From contig JAHDYR010000053.1 of assembly GCA_019828565.1 (NCBI GenBank), forward strand, positions 1,145,044-1,209,043: 64,000 nucleotides of DNA, in the 5' to 3' direction. Shown piece after piece: positions 54,150-64,000 of this stretch. Source of the stretch: Carpediemonas membranifera (lineage: Eukaryota; Fornicata). Position 1 is the first letter of the stretch; the number at the start of each line of letters is the position of its first letter. Under the pieces are notes generated by a model. That model saw only the letters and a program-made list of their open reading frames with translations, was not told the DNA's origin and made no database searches. Made by a program: the position numbers and the translations under genes.

Positions 54150-57100
54150 TTAATCGGTCTCCGTTGAGTTGCCACTGTCACTGCCATCATCGCTCTGGTT
54201 CTCGGTTGCCATCCCCTGTTGTTGCTGCATGGTCTTCATCACCGTTGACACGATCTGGGCCACTAGCTCCATCTGGTTTAGCTGTCTCGGCTTGCGAGAC
54301 CTCTTTGTCCGAGTCCTCTTCTTGTGGCGGACTACCCTGTGCTCCTTGCCGGTACCCTGGTTTCCCTGGGTGTCAGCCGGTGCTGGGGTTGGCGTCGCCT
54401 GCTCCTCCTCCCTGCTGTCCCTGGCCCTGAGTGCGAGAATCAGCTTCTTGGCTTCATCAAGTTCCTTCCTGAGTTCGTCCCTCTCCGCGTCGCTGTCACT
54501 CGACTGTCTGCTTCCAGCCTCGTAACGGGCGTCGCCGTCGAGCTTGCCCCTCTTTCCAGCCCCTGTGTAGCTCACCGCCCTGTCCTTGCCACTCCTCTTG
54601 CCGGTCCCATGAGGGGGTGAGCGGCGTCTGATCTCTCCGGAGTCTCTGCCCTGATCGTCCCTGCGCTCTCTGTCCTCATGATGAGGCCTGACGTCCCTGC
54701 GCTCTCTGTCGCACCGATGGACGCCGTTGTTTCTGGGCTCTCTCTCGTCTCTGAGGGTTCCGTCGGCTCGGCGGTTGTTGGTATAGAGGTCATCTCGGCC
54801 TACTGGCCCGACCGGCGTGCCAATCATCTCGGTGAGCCGTCTGATAGATCCCTCTATGCCCATGTCCGAGTAATCGACCGTGTAGGGTCTCTCCTCCTTT
54901 CCATCTCTTGACGGGATGTACTTAACCGTCGGCCTCTGGGTGATCTTGCAGTTATCCTCTGGCGGGATGGTCGTGGACACCATACGGGTCCCCACCTTCT
55001 TCATCCGTCCCAGTGTCGTCCCTGCCTCTCTGACCCTGATACAGCCCCAGTCTCTCGGGATGAAGGCCGCTCTGATGGTTGCGCTATACCCTGGGGGTGC
55101 CCTGACGTTCGCTATGGCTTTCTCCTCGCGTCTGACGCTCTCTGCCAGGTCGTGGACTCCCGGCTGACCCTGATGAGCAGTATCCTCCCTTGAGGGCCAC
55201 CAGCTGTAGACCATCGCGATGGTGACGATGTCCTCGTCCCTAGTAACTGCCCTGCCAGCTCTTCCCTGCAACATCAGTCTCTGAATGTGGGTCGTGTTCT
55301 CATGGATCGACCATATGGGGACTCTCGTGGTGACTCCTCTCTCCATGACCGTGGTTGGGGCCAATAGAATGCCCTTCATACCCTTAATGACCTCGCTGAA
55401 TCCGAAGCCGATCCCATAGCAGTGATCGTTGTCCGGGACCACTAGGATGCGGTCGCCCTCTTCCCTGCTTAGGTCCCTGCTGTTGCCGTACGGGTGCCCT
55501 CCGAAGATGTTGAAGGTCTCACGCCTGTACGCTACTCCGTTGCCTCCGCAGAGGTCGTCTCTGATCCCTGCGTCCCTGACCGTGTCATACATGCTGTTGA
55601 AAGCGTTACCCATCGCACTCTCCAGATCCGGCGTGCTCATCTTCTTCAGCATCATGCCCCACACCTTCGCCGCGAACAACGTTGCATCTGCCAGCGCACA
55701 ATGGTAGCACCCTGCAGTGTGCCTGTGGTACGGACAGGCCCCCTTCGGGAGCTCCCTGCGCTGCCATTGGCTGGCCCATATATCTGCCATCTCCCTGTAG
55801 TTCTTGATCTCGTAGTTTGCCCTGTACTCTCTTGCCTTATCCGGGGCGAGCTCCTCGATGGCGTCGGCCAGCTCGCTATCGTCCACCAGCCTCATTCTAA
55901 AGAAGTCCCTGGTGTCCCTGTTGAGCCCGTTGACCTCGTTCGTCAGGGAGGAACTTCTCCATGTGGACGCCCTTGGCATGAAGGACTAGCTTCCAGTTCT
56001 CCCTGGTCTCTCTGTCTCTCAGCTTGGCTGCGAGCCGCGTGGCCCACTCTCTAAATCTGCTGAAGTGCTGCTGATAGTCCATCGGCACCTCCCCTGTGTC
56101 CACTTCCACGAACGTCGCTGGGGGAATCCCCGTCACTGCCCACGTCGCGTATCTGCTCTGGTCCACCTTGTTGGCCGGCAGGTTGGGCTCATAGAAGAGG
56201 CCGTGGCCATGGCCAACGACCTCCCCCGTCTCGACGTCCACTAGCACGAGCCCCCCTCTGTCGGCACCGCACTGATCCCTGCCCTCTCACTCCCAGGATC
56301 TCCACACTCGAAGTCGATAGAACCGAGGATGAGCTTCTTCTGACCCTGACTCTGCAATGCCTCCGGTAGGCTCCCTGCTGATGCACTTCCCTCTGATGCT
56401 CGGGGTATGCTCTCTTCTTCCTGCTGATCAAGCTCGGCTCCAAGGCCCCTTCTGGCGCTCACTCCTTCCGCTTGTGTCAACACGACCTTGGGTTTGGGGT
56501 CTTCCTCTTGGCTGGTCTGTGCGCCGCTCTCGTTGTCTGACTCTTCTTCCCTGTCCCTCTTTTGGCGGCGGCTGGTGGCATTGATCACCCTGGCCCTGAC
56601 GTCAGAGAAGACGAGCTTGTTGCTGAGCGGCGTCTCCTGTCCTTGTGCCCTTATTGCGCCTCTGCCCTCCGTGTTGACTCCTGTCTTGCACCAAGCTGCC
56701 TGCCAGACCGCCGGCGCCTCCGGGGCCTGCAACCTGAGGATGTCCCTGCCTTCCTCCATGAATCTGGTGATCTGCCATGCTCTGCAATCTCTGATGTCGA
56801 TGAGGACCTTGTAGGTGCCATCGTCCTGCTCCATAGCGATCCTGGTGACCAGGCCCTGGTTAGTGGGGTCCCACACCTCCTCTCCTGCGATGGCCTCGAC
56901 GGCTTTCTCATCTCCATACCCTGATGTGAGCGTGAATGTGCCCGTCTCTCTGCCCTCAATGCTGTCTCTCTCACTGTCCCACTCGATGTTGCTCTGTTCT
57001 CTCGGTTGGAGGATGGCCTCTTCGATCTTGTGGTCGGAAGGCCACTTGCTCATGTCCCTGTGCCCTGGTTGGATGGTGACGTTCTCCTTGGCCTCTGCTA

Positions 57101-57430
57101 GGCGCCGTTCTTCGTCCTCTCTCGGGTCTAAGGCCTCTGTCATTGCGTAGAAGATGTCTCGAAGCCCTAGGATTCCGTTGGGGTTACGGAGGATCTCGTC
57201 TCTGTTGTTGGTGATCCCTGCGGCACGTAGCACTCTCCTCGCATTCAGTATCACCTCTTTTCGTGCTCTGGAGCTAGCTCCGAACGATCTCCCTGAAAAA
57301 TCTTCTGCGCGACGCAGTAGTAGCGTTCTGGTGCCCTTCTCTTCCATCAAGTAGTCCGTTAGTAGCTCTCTAATCGTGTCCCACTCTTTTGAGCGGATTC
57401 CCTGATCTTATCTGGTATCTCCACTCTCAT
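54150..57430 (-). pseudogene. LINE-2 ORF1: giant protein with Maelstrom/DnaQ-like domain
   Basis: ATG 57430 gives M-R-V-E-I-P, matching M-Q-V-E-I-P of LINE-1. One-base indels near 57382, 56245 and 55950 break the frame. The rest runs unbroken to 54150. Domain motifs: I-D-F-E-C (about 56318-56304), H-G-L-F-Y and P-P-A-T-F, H-A-K-G-V-H-M-E-K-F (about 55985-55953), C-P-Y-H-R-H-T-A-G-C-Y-H-C-A-L-A-D-A (about 55745-55690). A second conserved domain (G-D-R-I-L-V-V-P-D-N, F-I-P-R-D-W-G) and an Arg/Asp-rich linker of repeated R-E-R-R-D-like units follow. The end is a coiled coil (R-D-E-L-R-K-E-L-D-E-A-K), a basic patch and a Gln/Asp/Ser tail. Probably an RNA-binding packaging partner of ORF2; a nuclease role is only suggested. 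Confidence 0.75.
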
Positions 57431-58014
57431 CTGGTTGTTCTCTTTTCCCTGCATGAAAAAGCTTGGCAAATGCATCGACGCGAAAATCGGTCAGCATGGC
57501 CCTGCGCAGGTACTGTCCCCGCACGGACCTCCCTGTTTTCTCATTTTTCCCTGATCGTTTGTTTTGGGGCTCGCGGCGAAATGGCGCGGTTCTAAAAATG
57601 CATCGCCATTTTCATGCCACACCGTCCCTGGATTTTGGCCGTTGTTACGCCATTCGTAGTGTGTTCGCGGCCTCTATCTGGGCCCCTGCTGTTGTTCGCC
57701 GGTGATCCTTCCTTCCCTCTGAGCTGGCGAAAATTCCATTCCATCGATGCTCCGACATCCTTCCCTGCGCTCTCCGTCTCTTTCCCTGTAAATCTAAGCT
57801 CCATATTGTTCGTTCTCTAGTCCCTGTGGCTATGGAGCTCCCACTCATAACCGGCGGTGCACCCTGAATGTAACCTTCTGGTTCGTTGGACAGGGGCCAT
57901 AGTCGCTCCTTTTGAGCTCGATGGGGCACTGTTCTATCTATTCTAGTACAGGCCTGTTGGTCTTCATCCACCCCTGTTGTAAGTGAGAACACTTAGCTGA
58001 AAACATTGGTGGAC
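57431..58014 (-). promoter_or_regulatory. LINE-2 5' UTR
   Basis: Shares its terminus and several internal blocks with LINE-1 24673-25272. A minus-strand frame at 57992-57645 parallels the one in LINE-1. Confidence 0.45.
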
Positions 58015-58028
58015 TGACTTTAAGGCTA
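58015..58028. repeat. LINE-2 target-site duplication, right copy
   Basis: TGACTTTAAGGCTA, identical to 49588-49601. Confidence 0.9.
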
Positions 58029-58277
58029 GAGGAGGTAAGGCGAAGCTCCGCAAGCTTATAAGCCCGGAGATCCAGTCCTATGCATCACAAGTGCTAGGCT
58101 TAGAGACGCCGCGTTCTGGCCGTACATTTGGGTGCCCTTGCTCGTGATGGCCTTGAGGCGTGCACCGCGGTCGAGTGTTGGCATCAGGGTAAGGTACAGG
58201 TGAGGCAGGATGGTCCTGGCCTCGGCGCGAAGCTGGTCACGCACGGACACGGGGGCGGAGGGGGCGGCCGTTGCCGC
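58029..58277 (-). pseudogene. Gypsy-G gag-like fragment
   Basis: The minus-strand frame 58250-58056 is helical and basic (R-D-Q-L-R-A-E-A-R, then A-S-L-S-L-A-L-V-M) and resembles the start of a Gag, but has no diagnostic motif. It is cut on the right by the Gypsy-C LTR. Confidence 0.3.
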
Positions 58278-58379
58278 TGTTGGTTCATCAATAGATCATT
58301 TAATAGTCTTGAGTCGTCCAGCTCGACACATGGGTGTCGAGCTCTATTCTTTGTAAAGCTTTGTTCTCACGAACCCACA
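58278..58379 (+). repeat. Gypsy-C 5' LTR (102 bp, boundary by analogy)
   Basis: Starts TGTTGG and ends CCCACA by alignment with the Gypsy-A LTR. Contains the hairpin AGCTCGACAC with loop ATGG and GTGTCGAGCT (58320-58343), with the same stem as Gypsy-A but a different loop. Confidence 0.7.
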
Positions 58380-58389
58380 GTAACGTTAC
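58380..58389. promoter_or_regulatory. Palindrome GTAACGTTAC at the primer-site position of Gypsy-C
   Basis: Perfect 10-bp palindrome directly after the 5' LTR, 5 bases before the gag ATG. Confidence 0.6.
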
Positions 58390-58394
58390 TTACA

Positions 58395-61300
58395 ATGACT
58401 GAGGACAAGGGTCCGTTATGTACTCAACCAGAGATTAATGCTCTGCTTTCGTTTAAGGAGAAACTCGATCGCCATGTCCGAACGGGCGGAAAACGCCGAC
58501 TTATCAAGCGTTTGGGTCCGGCTGTCACCTCATACTGTGCAGCAGTTGGTATAGACGTAGCCAAGACATACAAGAGCGCGAAGCACAACACAGTGACGGG
58601 CGAGAAGCGTAAGAAACATGAGAGAGAGGACCTCGTTTTTCAGAGCGATTGCTAACGCAATTAAGCCCACTGATCCGATCCTAGAGCGCCGTCTTTTCCA
58701 GCTAACGACCCAGGGTATTGACGTGGGACGTCTCTCACTCTATGCCGACAGATTCATCAGCCGCAAGGCCGTCTTGGCTCCCTCTTTCTCCGACGCCGTG
58801 ATGCGCAGCATGTTCGTGAAGGGAATCCAGGACGAGGACCTCCGTAGGGAAGTCAAGGAGGCGGCTACAGGGCTTGACCTTAACAGCACCATCCAGGTCG
58901 CTCTCCAGACGTGCAAGCGTCTCCAAGAGGCTGCGATGATTACTTCCAGGACCATCAAGTCCGATTCTCAGCCTCGAAACCGCCCTCCTAAGGACCAGCG
59001 CGCAAGCCATTCTCGAGGTCTGCGCCGACAGGGCGGCCCGCCTCACCCGGGTGAGCACCAGTCTCATGGCAAGCACCAGTACCGGGGAGCCCAGTCTGAA
59101 ATGCAGAGAAGTCAGCAGACCGGCTCAAGCACCGATCATCAGAGCACCAGCCGTACCATCGTGTGCTACAACTGCGGCAAGTCCGGTCACACATCGCGCC
59201 AGTGTCGGAACCCGAAGACTGTCTGCAGCAAGTGCGGTAAGCAGGGACATCAAGACAAGTTCTGTCGGGGTACTTCAGTAAACCCCCAGGCTTGTTCATC
59301 CTTTTCTCGTGCACCCGCTCATGTCCTGACATCGTTGAGTCAGACACACAGCAACGCGCTCCCGATAGTAACAGCAGAGGTTCCGGTCGGTAATGATCAC
59401 AGTGTGCAATGGGAGCGTGTACTTTTCGACTGCGGGGCGGATATTTGCTTGGTGAACCCCCAGTCGGCAACCGCTGCTGAACTTATTCCGACGAAGCTCA
59501 GTCAACCTATCGTCATCAAGACTCCAGGGGGATCTATTGAGTCCGACGTTTGCTATGAGATTCCCCTTCTCATGCATAAGTCACCTTTCACTCCAAAGGC
59601 ACTGTCGACTACTGTCGCCGCATACGGAGTTGAATGCATCTACGACCTTCTATTGTCGTACCCAACGATGGTTGAGTGGGGCATCCTGCCCAGTGTCGCG
59701 GAATCTCAAGCGAGCCGGGACTCTGACGATATGGAACCGTCCGTCCCCCCAATGGACGCGATGCAGTCCTACACTATGTCAACAGATTTTACAGCGATGC
59801 ATGCGCGAATCATCGCCAAGTTCAGCCGTTGCTTCGAGGAGCGTGAGGGGTTTTCTGCCTTAGAGCCTTATGACCTGATCTTGAAGGAGGACCGAGTAGT
59901 AGCGTCCAGGTCAAATTACATCCCTCACCAGAAGCAGGGTCTGTTTGATGAGCACGTCCGGGAGCTGTTAGCCAAGAAGTATATTGAGGCGAGTTTCTCT
60001 CCGTACTCGTCTCCAGCTCTCCCTCGTCCCGAAGGGCCGAGACAGAACTCGTATGGTTGTCGATTTCAGAAGGATCAACGACCTGACTGAGCCGTTTGAT
60101 TACCCGATCCCAGAGGTTCAAGCGTGCCTCGCACGGTTGGCAGGAGCTAAGATCTTCGCCACGATTGACCTTTCGAAGGGTTATCATCAAGTCAAGTTGT
60201 CCGAAAGGTCGAGACAATACACTGCGTTCCAGACCCCACGAGGCAAGTTCCAGTATACGGGCATGCCGTTTGGATTGAAAAACGCTGGGGCGCATTTCCA
60301 GTTTGCAATTGAACGGGGATTCCACGATCTACTTGGTACCGCGTGTATCATATATATTGACGACATTATAATTTTCGGCCGCACAGAGCAAGAGTACTTG
60401 TCCAACTTGAACAAGGTGTTGGCGAGGGCCGAAGAGTTGAAACTCAGCCTCAACAAGGAAAAAGTCACACTTTGGACTCGCAGAAGTCGAGTTCTTAGGC
60501 TGGGTGGTGTCGGGTACAGGATTTAGAATTGCGCCAGACCGCATTCGGGATGTTGAGACGCTGCGTGTCCCGAAGACGAAGAAGGCCGCTCAAGCCCTAA
60601 TGGGATTCTTGAACTTCATGAGAGATTTTTGTGCCAGGTTTTTCGAGGATCGTGCACCCTTTAGCTCAAGCCGCGTGTGGCAAGGCACCTCCCGACGGCA
60701 GCGATCAGGTCGAGGCTTTGGCGCAGGTCAAAGATCTGCTGTGTCAGGCTCCCGCCCTCGAACACTTCGATGTTACCCGTGAGCACGTCGTCATGACTGA
60801 CGCGTCAGACCTTGGAATTGGCGGAGTGTTGCTACAAGACGGTAAGCCGGTGTCATACATGTCCAAGTCTTTCAACGATGTGCAGACGAGATGGAGCACA
60901 ATTGAACAGGAGGCGTATGCAATCGTTTCCGCGTTGCAGAGGTGGCGCAGGTTCTTGTGTTGGACACCATTCACATTGCTGACTGATCATCGCAATCTTG
61001 TGTTTATGTCGCGTTCTTCCAACTCCAAGGTTCAACGGTGGTACGAATCAATATCTGATCTTGATTTCACGATCAAACATGTGGCCGGAGTGGATAACAG
61101 TGCAGCCGATGGTCTCAGTCGCGTGTTTGCGGCATCGGCAGATCGGTTGCCAGTGGCGTCTGAGACGGAGATAGCTGAGGCACACAGACACGGGCAAGCT
61201 CACCTGCCACTGCATACCACGATACAATTCTTGAGGACACATGGCAAGAGGGCGCCCGTGGATCAGGTGGCGAGGGTGATCGACAGATGTCCGGTATGTC

Positions 61301-62401
61301 AACTCACAGCAAAACCAGCTGAAGCCGCCAGGGCATACTTACATACAGCCGGACTCAGGCCGTTCATGAAGGTAGCAATGGACACTATCGGTCCGTTGCC
61401 CGAGTCGCTCGGATACAAGTTCATTTTTAGTAGTAGTCGATATGGCTTCGAGGTGGACCGAGCTCATTCCGCTGAAGACAACGAGAGCCGACGAAGCTGT
61501 CAGAGCATTTGCTGACCAGTGGATACTCAGGTATGGAGTCCCTCGAGTCCTCCAAACAGACGGAGGCAAGCAGTTTGTCAACAAGCTGTTCAAGGACTTG
61601 TCCGTCCGAGTTGGCTTTTCAATCCATACAACCACTCCATATCATCCACAGTCAAATGGAGTGGTCGAACGAGCGAACAGCAGAGTCGAGCGTATTCTGA
61701 GGGCGCGGCAGTACGAGCTGAGGTCGGAGCTGTGGTCGGAGTCGTTGCCAGTTGCACAGTACATTGTCAACGCGACACCACACTCAGCAACGCGTTTAAC
61801 CCCAGCAGAGGTGATTTTTGGTAGTGATCTGCGCGTACCGGCCGACATGCTAATCGTCAAAGAACTGGGTGAGAAGGCGGTCAGCCAACCAGCGAGCAAC
61901 GTAGCTGCTGCCAAACTCGCTCGAGAGCTCGCTGAAGCACGTATTAAGGCAATGCACGCTGACGCTCTCAGCAAGTTGCCCCCTCCTGAACCAATTACGT
62001 CTGAGTTTGTATTGGTCAAATACCCGAATGGGCCACCATCAAAGTTGGCTGCAGGGTGGCGAGGCCCCATGCAACTGATCCAGCCTATCATGAGGAATGA
62101 CTTTCCTGTTGGTTACTGGGTTAGAGATGTCAATACGAGGACCGAATTCCAGGTCGCGTCCGAGAGGGTCAGACCATTTTCAGGCGAGCTGTCCATGCAA
62201 CATGCCCAAGAGCTAGCAGCAGTGACGATCGGCGAGTATGTCGTGGAGTCGATATACGAAGCAACGCATGAGCGCAGACTCAGCGATCGGCAGTTCCACG
62301 TCCGATGGGCAGGGTACGAGCCTTCGGAAGATACGTGGGAGCCGTACCAGAACGTTAAGGGATGCGAAGCGTTGGATATATATCTGGGGAAGGCCGAATA
62401 A
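58395..62401 (+). pseudogene. Gypsy-C Gag-Pol polyprotein with five one-base insertions
   Basis: ATG 58395. Domains as in Gypsy-A: knuckles C-Y-N-C-G-K-S-G-H and C-S-K-C-G-K-Q-G-H (about 59163-59268), protease L-F-D-C-G-A-D (about 59425), RT V-D-F-R-R-I-N-D and Y-I-D-D (about 60352), RNase H D-A-S-D-L-G-I-G-G, integrase C-P-V-C-Q, M-D-T-I-G-P, Q-T-D-G-G-K-Q-F, P-Q-S-N-G-V-V-E-R. The chromodomain is F-H-V-R-W-A-G-Y-E-P-S-E-D-T-W-E-P-Y. The frame is broken at T5 (58636), C3 (60021), A5 (60459), T5 (60626) and T5 (61424). In each, the Gypsy-A alignment implies one base fewer. With those removed it is complete. Confidence 0.9.
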
Positions 62402-62426
62402 ATGGCCCCCAAGCATCAGAAACTGT

Positions 62427-63218
62427 TTATTCGCAAGTGTCACAACGGACGTTACCATCGAGGGCAACGTCGTCGGCGAGGTAAGACTCGTAAGACAGAT
62501 GCTCAGTGAGGAACTGGGCAACGGCAGGGTGAGTCTGCATGCGCCGAGTAGCGATGGCAATGCTGCTCACATTGGGGCATTCCTCATAACTGACATGCAG
62601 GCGCAGAAGACCAGGGGCGTCAAAACGATAATGCCAAACACGCGAGACCGTGAAGGCTGCAGAAGTCATGTCTTGCAGAGTCAGCGACGGGGCGCGGTCA
62701 GCAGTAACCGGCATGAAGCCTGACAGAAGACTGAACTCTGCGTCGTCGAAGGAAGCGCCGCTACGCATGCGAGCGAAGTACTGACGAGCGAACTCAGCGC
62801 AATCAGCGCGGGTGAGGATACCGAGGGCCTCTCCCATGTGCAGCACAAAATATAGGTTGACATCGTGGCCGAGCATGACAGCACGGAAGACATGAGGACG
62901 CATGGTGACGATGCTGAGGCCAGAGCGATTCTCGATCTCTTGCTTGAGCGCGTTCGGCACATACGCGCGTTTGTCTCGAACAGCAGTGAGGTAGGCTGAA
63001 ACGATGGCAGCATCAGTCGAATCGCGACGTATGGAGAGGTAAGCCGACATCGCCTGGAGTACGATAGCGTCACGGCAGAGATCAGCGCCGGCGTCATGCG
63101 AGTGCACTGCAGCGGAAGCGCGGGTGTAAGAGTGCAGCCGGTTGTCGGTGAGCAGCAGTAACTCAGTCCGGGGAGAGTTCCAGTAGTAGCTGACTGCCTG
63201 CCGGGTGACGAGTTCCAC
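62427..63218 (-). CDS. Antisense ORF of Gypsy-C, homologous to that of Gypsy-A
   Basis: Tail-to-tail with gag-pol, stop 25 bases from the pol stop. The frame is open from about 63296, but the first in-frame ATG is at 63050, so either that is the start or the 5' part is lost or spliced; 63218 is a GTG. Residues align with the C-terminal 270 of the Gypsy-A antisense ORF: R-A-V-M-L-G with R-V-V-M-A-G, L-T-R-A-D-C-A-E-F-A-R-Q-Y with L-T-A-T-R-S-R-D-F-V-R-A-Y, and L-T-E-H-L with L-N-E-H-N-L. The N-terminal linker of A is missing. No known domain. Confidence 0.7.
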   Translation of the reverse strand: MELVTRQAVSYYWNSPRTELLLLTDNRLHSYTRASAAVHSHDAGADLCRDAIVLQAMSAYLSIRRDSTDAAIVSAYLTAVRDKRAYVPNALKQEIENRSGLSIVTMRPHVFRAVMLGHDVNLYFVLHMGEALGILTRADCAEFARQYFARMRSGASFDDAEFSLLSGFMPVTADRAPSLTLQDMTSAAFTVSRVWHYRFDAPGLLRLHVSYEECPNVSSIAIATRRMQTHPAVAQFLTEHLSYESYLADDVALDGNVRCDTCE

Positions 63219-63249
63219 GTAGCCAGAGAGGGATGGCGGGGTGTCGTCC

Positions 63250-63345
63250 TGTGGTTTGACTATACCTGTTTTACTGGGGGAAAAGACTTCGACACAGGGG
63301 TGTCGAAGTCAATCCATAAATGTTCTTAAATTGTACTGACTGACA
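63250..63345 (-). promoter_or_regulatory. LTR-like leader in inverted orientation upstream of the Gypsy-C antisense ORF
   Basis: On the minus strand it starts TGTCAG, like LTR-A, has an AT-rich TTTAA region, then an 11-bp perfect hairpin GACTTCGACAC / GTGTCGAAGTC with a 4-base loop (63285-63310). It then has a T/C-rich run and ends CCACA. The hairpin shares the core CGACAC-N4-GTGTCG with LTR-A and LTR-C. It could be a solo LTR of a relative or a promoter module of the antisense gene. Confidence 0.45.
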
Positions 63346-64000
63346 CTGCCCCTCCATGCTCAACTGACTTGAGTATGAATAACTTGTGCCGGTAGGCCTC
63401 ACAGGGGAAAGCCTGTGCTAACCTACTTCACCGTTGGCGGCTGGGGAATAGCCCAGTGCCCGGGAAGGGTACTCTGCCTTAGCTCGGTAACCCTTGCTTC
63501 ACCGTCGCTAACTGTGGGTAGCACAGCAGCCGGAACACCGTTGACATACTCTTACTGCCACGTAAGGGTGTCCGGTACAACCGTAGTTGTTCTGTGGTGA
63601 CGTATCTCCAAATTGATTGACTCAGAATTTCGTGGTACCACTGTGTAAGTATTGCGTCATACGCTCAAGGGTTAGTCTTACCCGGGCTTACCGCCCTCCC
63701 ACGGGCCATTACTGGGCCGTATGGTCGTCGATTAGTTCATTCGGATCCTTAAAATGCACAAATGGCTTCAGTTCGAAACCACCATGGTATGCGGCCTTGA
63801 AAGCCCTCATTCTTACATAGCGTTCGAATAACGCCTCTAGAGGCCTCAAAGCCTCTTCGTTGCCGAGATATGGCCTTTTTTGCTTTTCTCGTTCGTCGAC
63901 AGTTGGGACGCCGCGAATATTGCTCTATAACACTAACAACATCAGTATTCGTCTCATAGACGTATAAATATCGTGATTTTTGCGGACTTATCGTCCTCAA
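63346..64000. other. Gypsy-C 3' noncoding region
   Basis: No complete gene. Several short inverted repeats at 63400-63600. The minus strand at about 63880-63800 encodes the L-G-N-E-E-A-L-R-P-L then F-E-R-Y-V-R motif also seen at 36.96 and 48.7 kb. Confidence 0.4.

Larger units (their letters stand above)
49602..58014 (-). mobile_element. LINE-2: full-length non-LTR retrotransposon, 8413 bp
   Basis: Bounded by a perfect 14-bp duplication. Minus-strand order: 5' UTR (58014-57431), ORF1 (57430-54150), spacer (54149-53833), ORF2 (53832-50381), 3' UTR, (TTTC)n tail at 49621-49602. Closely related to LINE-1 throughout, including the UTRs. ORF2 has very few breaks. Confidence 0.92.
58278..64000 (+). 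mobile_element. Gypsy-C chromodomain retrotransposon with antisense ORF (3' end outside window)
   Basis: 5' LTR at 58278, gag-pol to 62401, then an antisense ORF and noncoding 3' region running past the window edge. Protein order and sequence match Gypsy-A closely (same family, diverged), including two knuckles, the D-C-G-A protease box and the antisense ORF. No second LTR is present before 64000. In Gypsy-A the 3' LTR lies 2.2 kb after the pol stop, which would place this one beyond the end. Confidence 0.9.

Noticed and set aside
58395-62401. Programmed frameshifting as the reason for the Gypsy-C breaks
   Set aside because: The breaks fall inside domains at five unrelated sites and Gypsy-A is continuous at those sites, so regulation is unlikely.
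63250-63345. Taking the LTR-like block as the 3' LTR of Gypsy-C
   Set aside because: It is in opposite orientation and differs in sequence from the 5' LTR at 58278.
1-64000. tRNA, rRNA or CRISPR features
   Set aside because: No cloverleaf with A/B boxes, rRNA core sequence or regular repeat-spacer array was noticed by eye.
1-64000. RIP-type mutation as the cause of decay
   Set aside because: Elements keep high GC and most lesions are one-base indels rather than C-to-T clusters with TpA excess.

Overview
The window reads as a fungal nuclear locus, probably basidiomycete yeast, judged by transposon types and gene style rather than any marker gene. It is almost entirely retrotransposon sequence. 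At least four LTR (Ty3/Gypsy-type) units, three LINE units and several older fragments are stacked inside each other. Only one clearly intact host-like gene is visible, a divergent cyclin at 7.7-8.6 kb. It is followed by a frameshifted lysine-rich gene, and an eroded helical-repeat gene lies at the left edge. Such nested retroelement blocks with few genes are typical of pericentromeric or centromeric DNA in fungi; that reading is an inference.

Layout. 1-2.5 kb: eroded unknown gene (+). 2.5-5.8 kb: decayed reverse-transcriptase element (-). 5.9-7.3 kb: gag and pol scraps of a Gypsy family called F/D here (-). 7.7-9.4 kb: cyclin and a Lys/Asp/Glu-rich gene (+). 10.07-14.14 kb: Gypsy-E (-) with identical 75-bp ends. 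14.1-15.4 kb: Gypsy-D fragment. 15.4-16.6 kb: AT-rich spacer with one small ORF. 16.61-25.27 kb: LINE-1 (-) with a 13-bp target-site duplication (TSD). 25.3-26.86 kb: Gypsy-F fragments. 26.88-48.29 kb: LINE-3 (-, 16-bp TSD), split by Gypsy-B (27.15-37.94 kb, -, TSD CGGG), which is itself split by Gypsy-A (31.18-37.62 kb, +, TSD GTAG). 48.3-49.6 kb: Gypsy-G remnant. 49.60-58.01 kb: LINE-2 (-, 14-bp TSD). 58.28 kb to the end: Gypsy-C (+), running off the window.

Three things look new. (1) Gypsy-A and Gypsy-C, two diverged members of one chromodomain family, both carry a homologous antisense ORF between the end of pol and the 3' end. It has its own TATA-like and hairpin leader resembling the LTR leader. 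(2) All three LINEs encode a very large ORF1 protein with a conserved block (D-F-E, then A-K-G-V, then C-P-Y-H...H-C-x-L-A-D). This resembles a DnaQ/DEDDh exonuclease fold, in particular the Maelstrom domain. (3) In Gypsy-A, -B and -C the bases directly after the 5' LTR form a perfect 10-bp palindrome, GTA-N4-TAC, with a different middle in each, just upstream of the gag ATG and with no obvious tRNA-type primer site. A conserved, hairpin-rich spacer between ORF1 and ORF2 of LINE-1 and LINE-2 is a fourth candidate.

Most coding units are broken by single-base indels, usually in short homopolymers, so many may be sequence errors or very recent lesions rather than old decay. LTR pairs of A, B and E are identical between copies, which supports recent activity.
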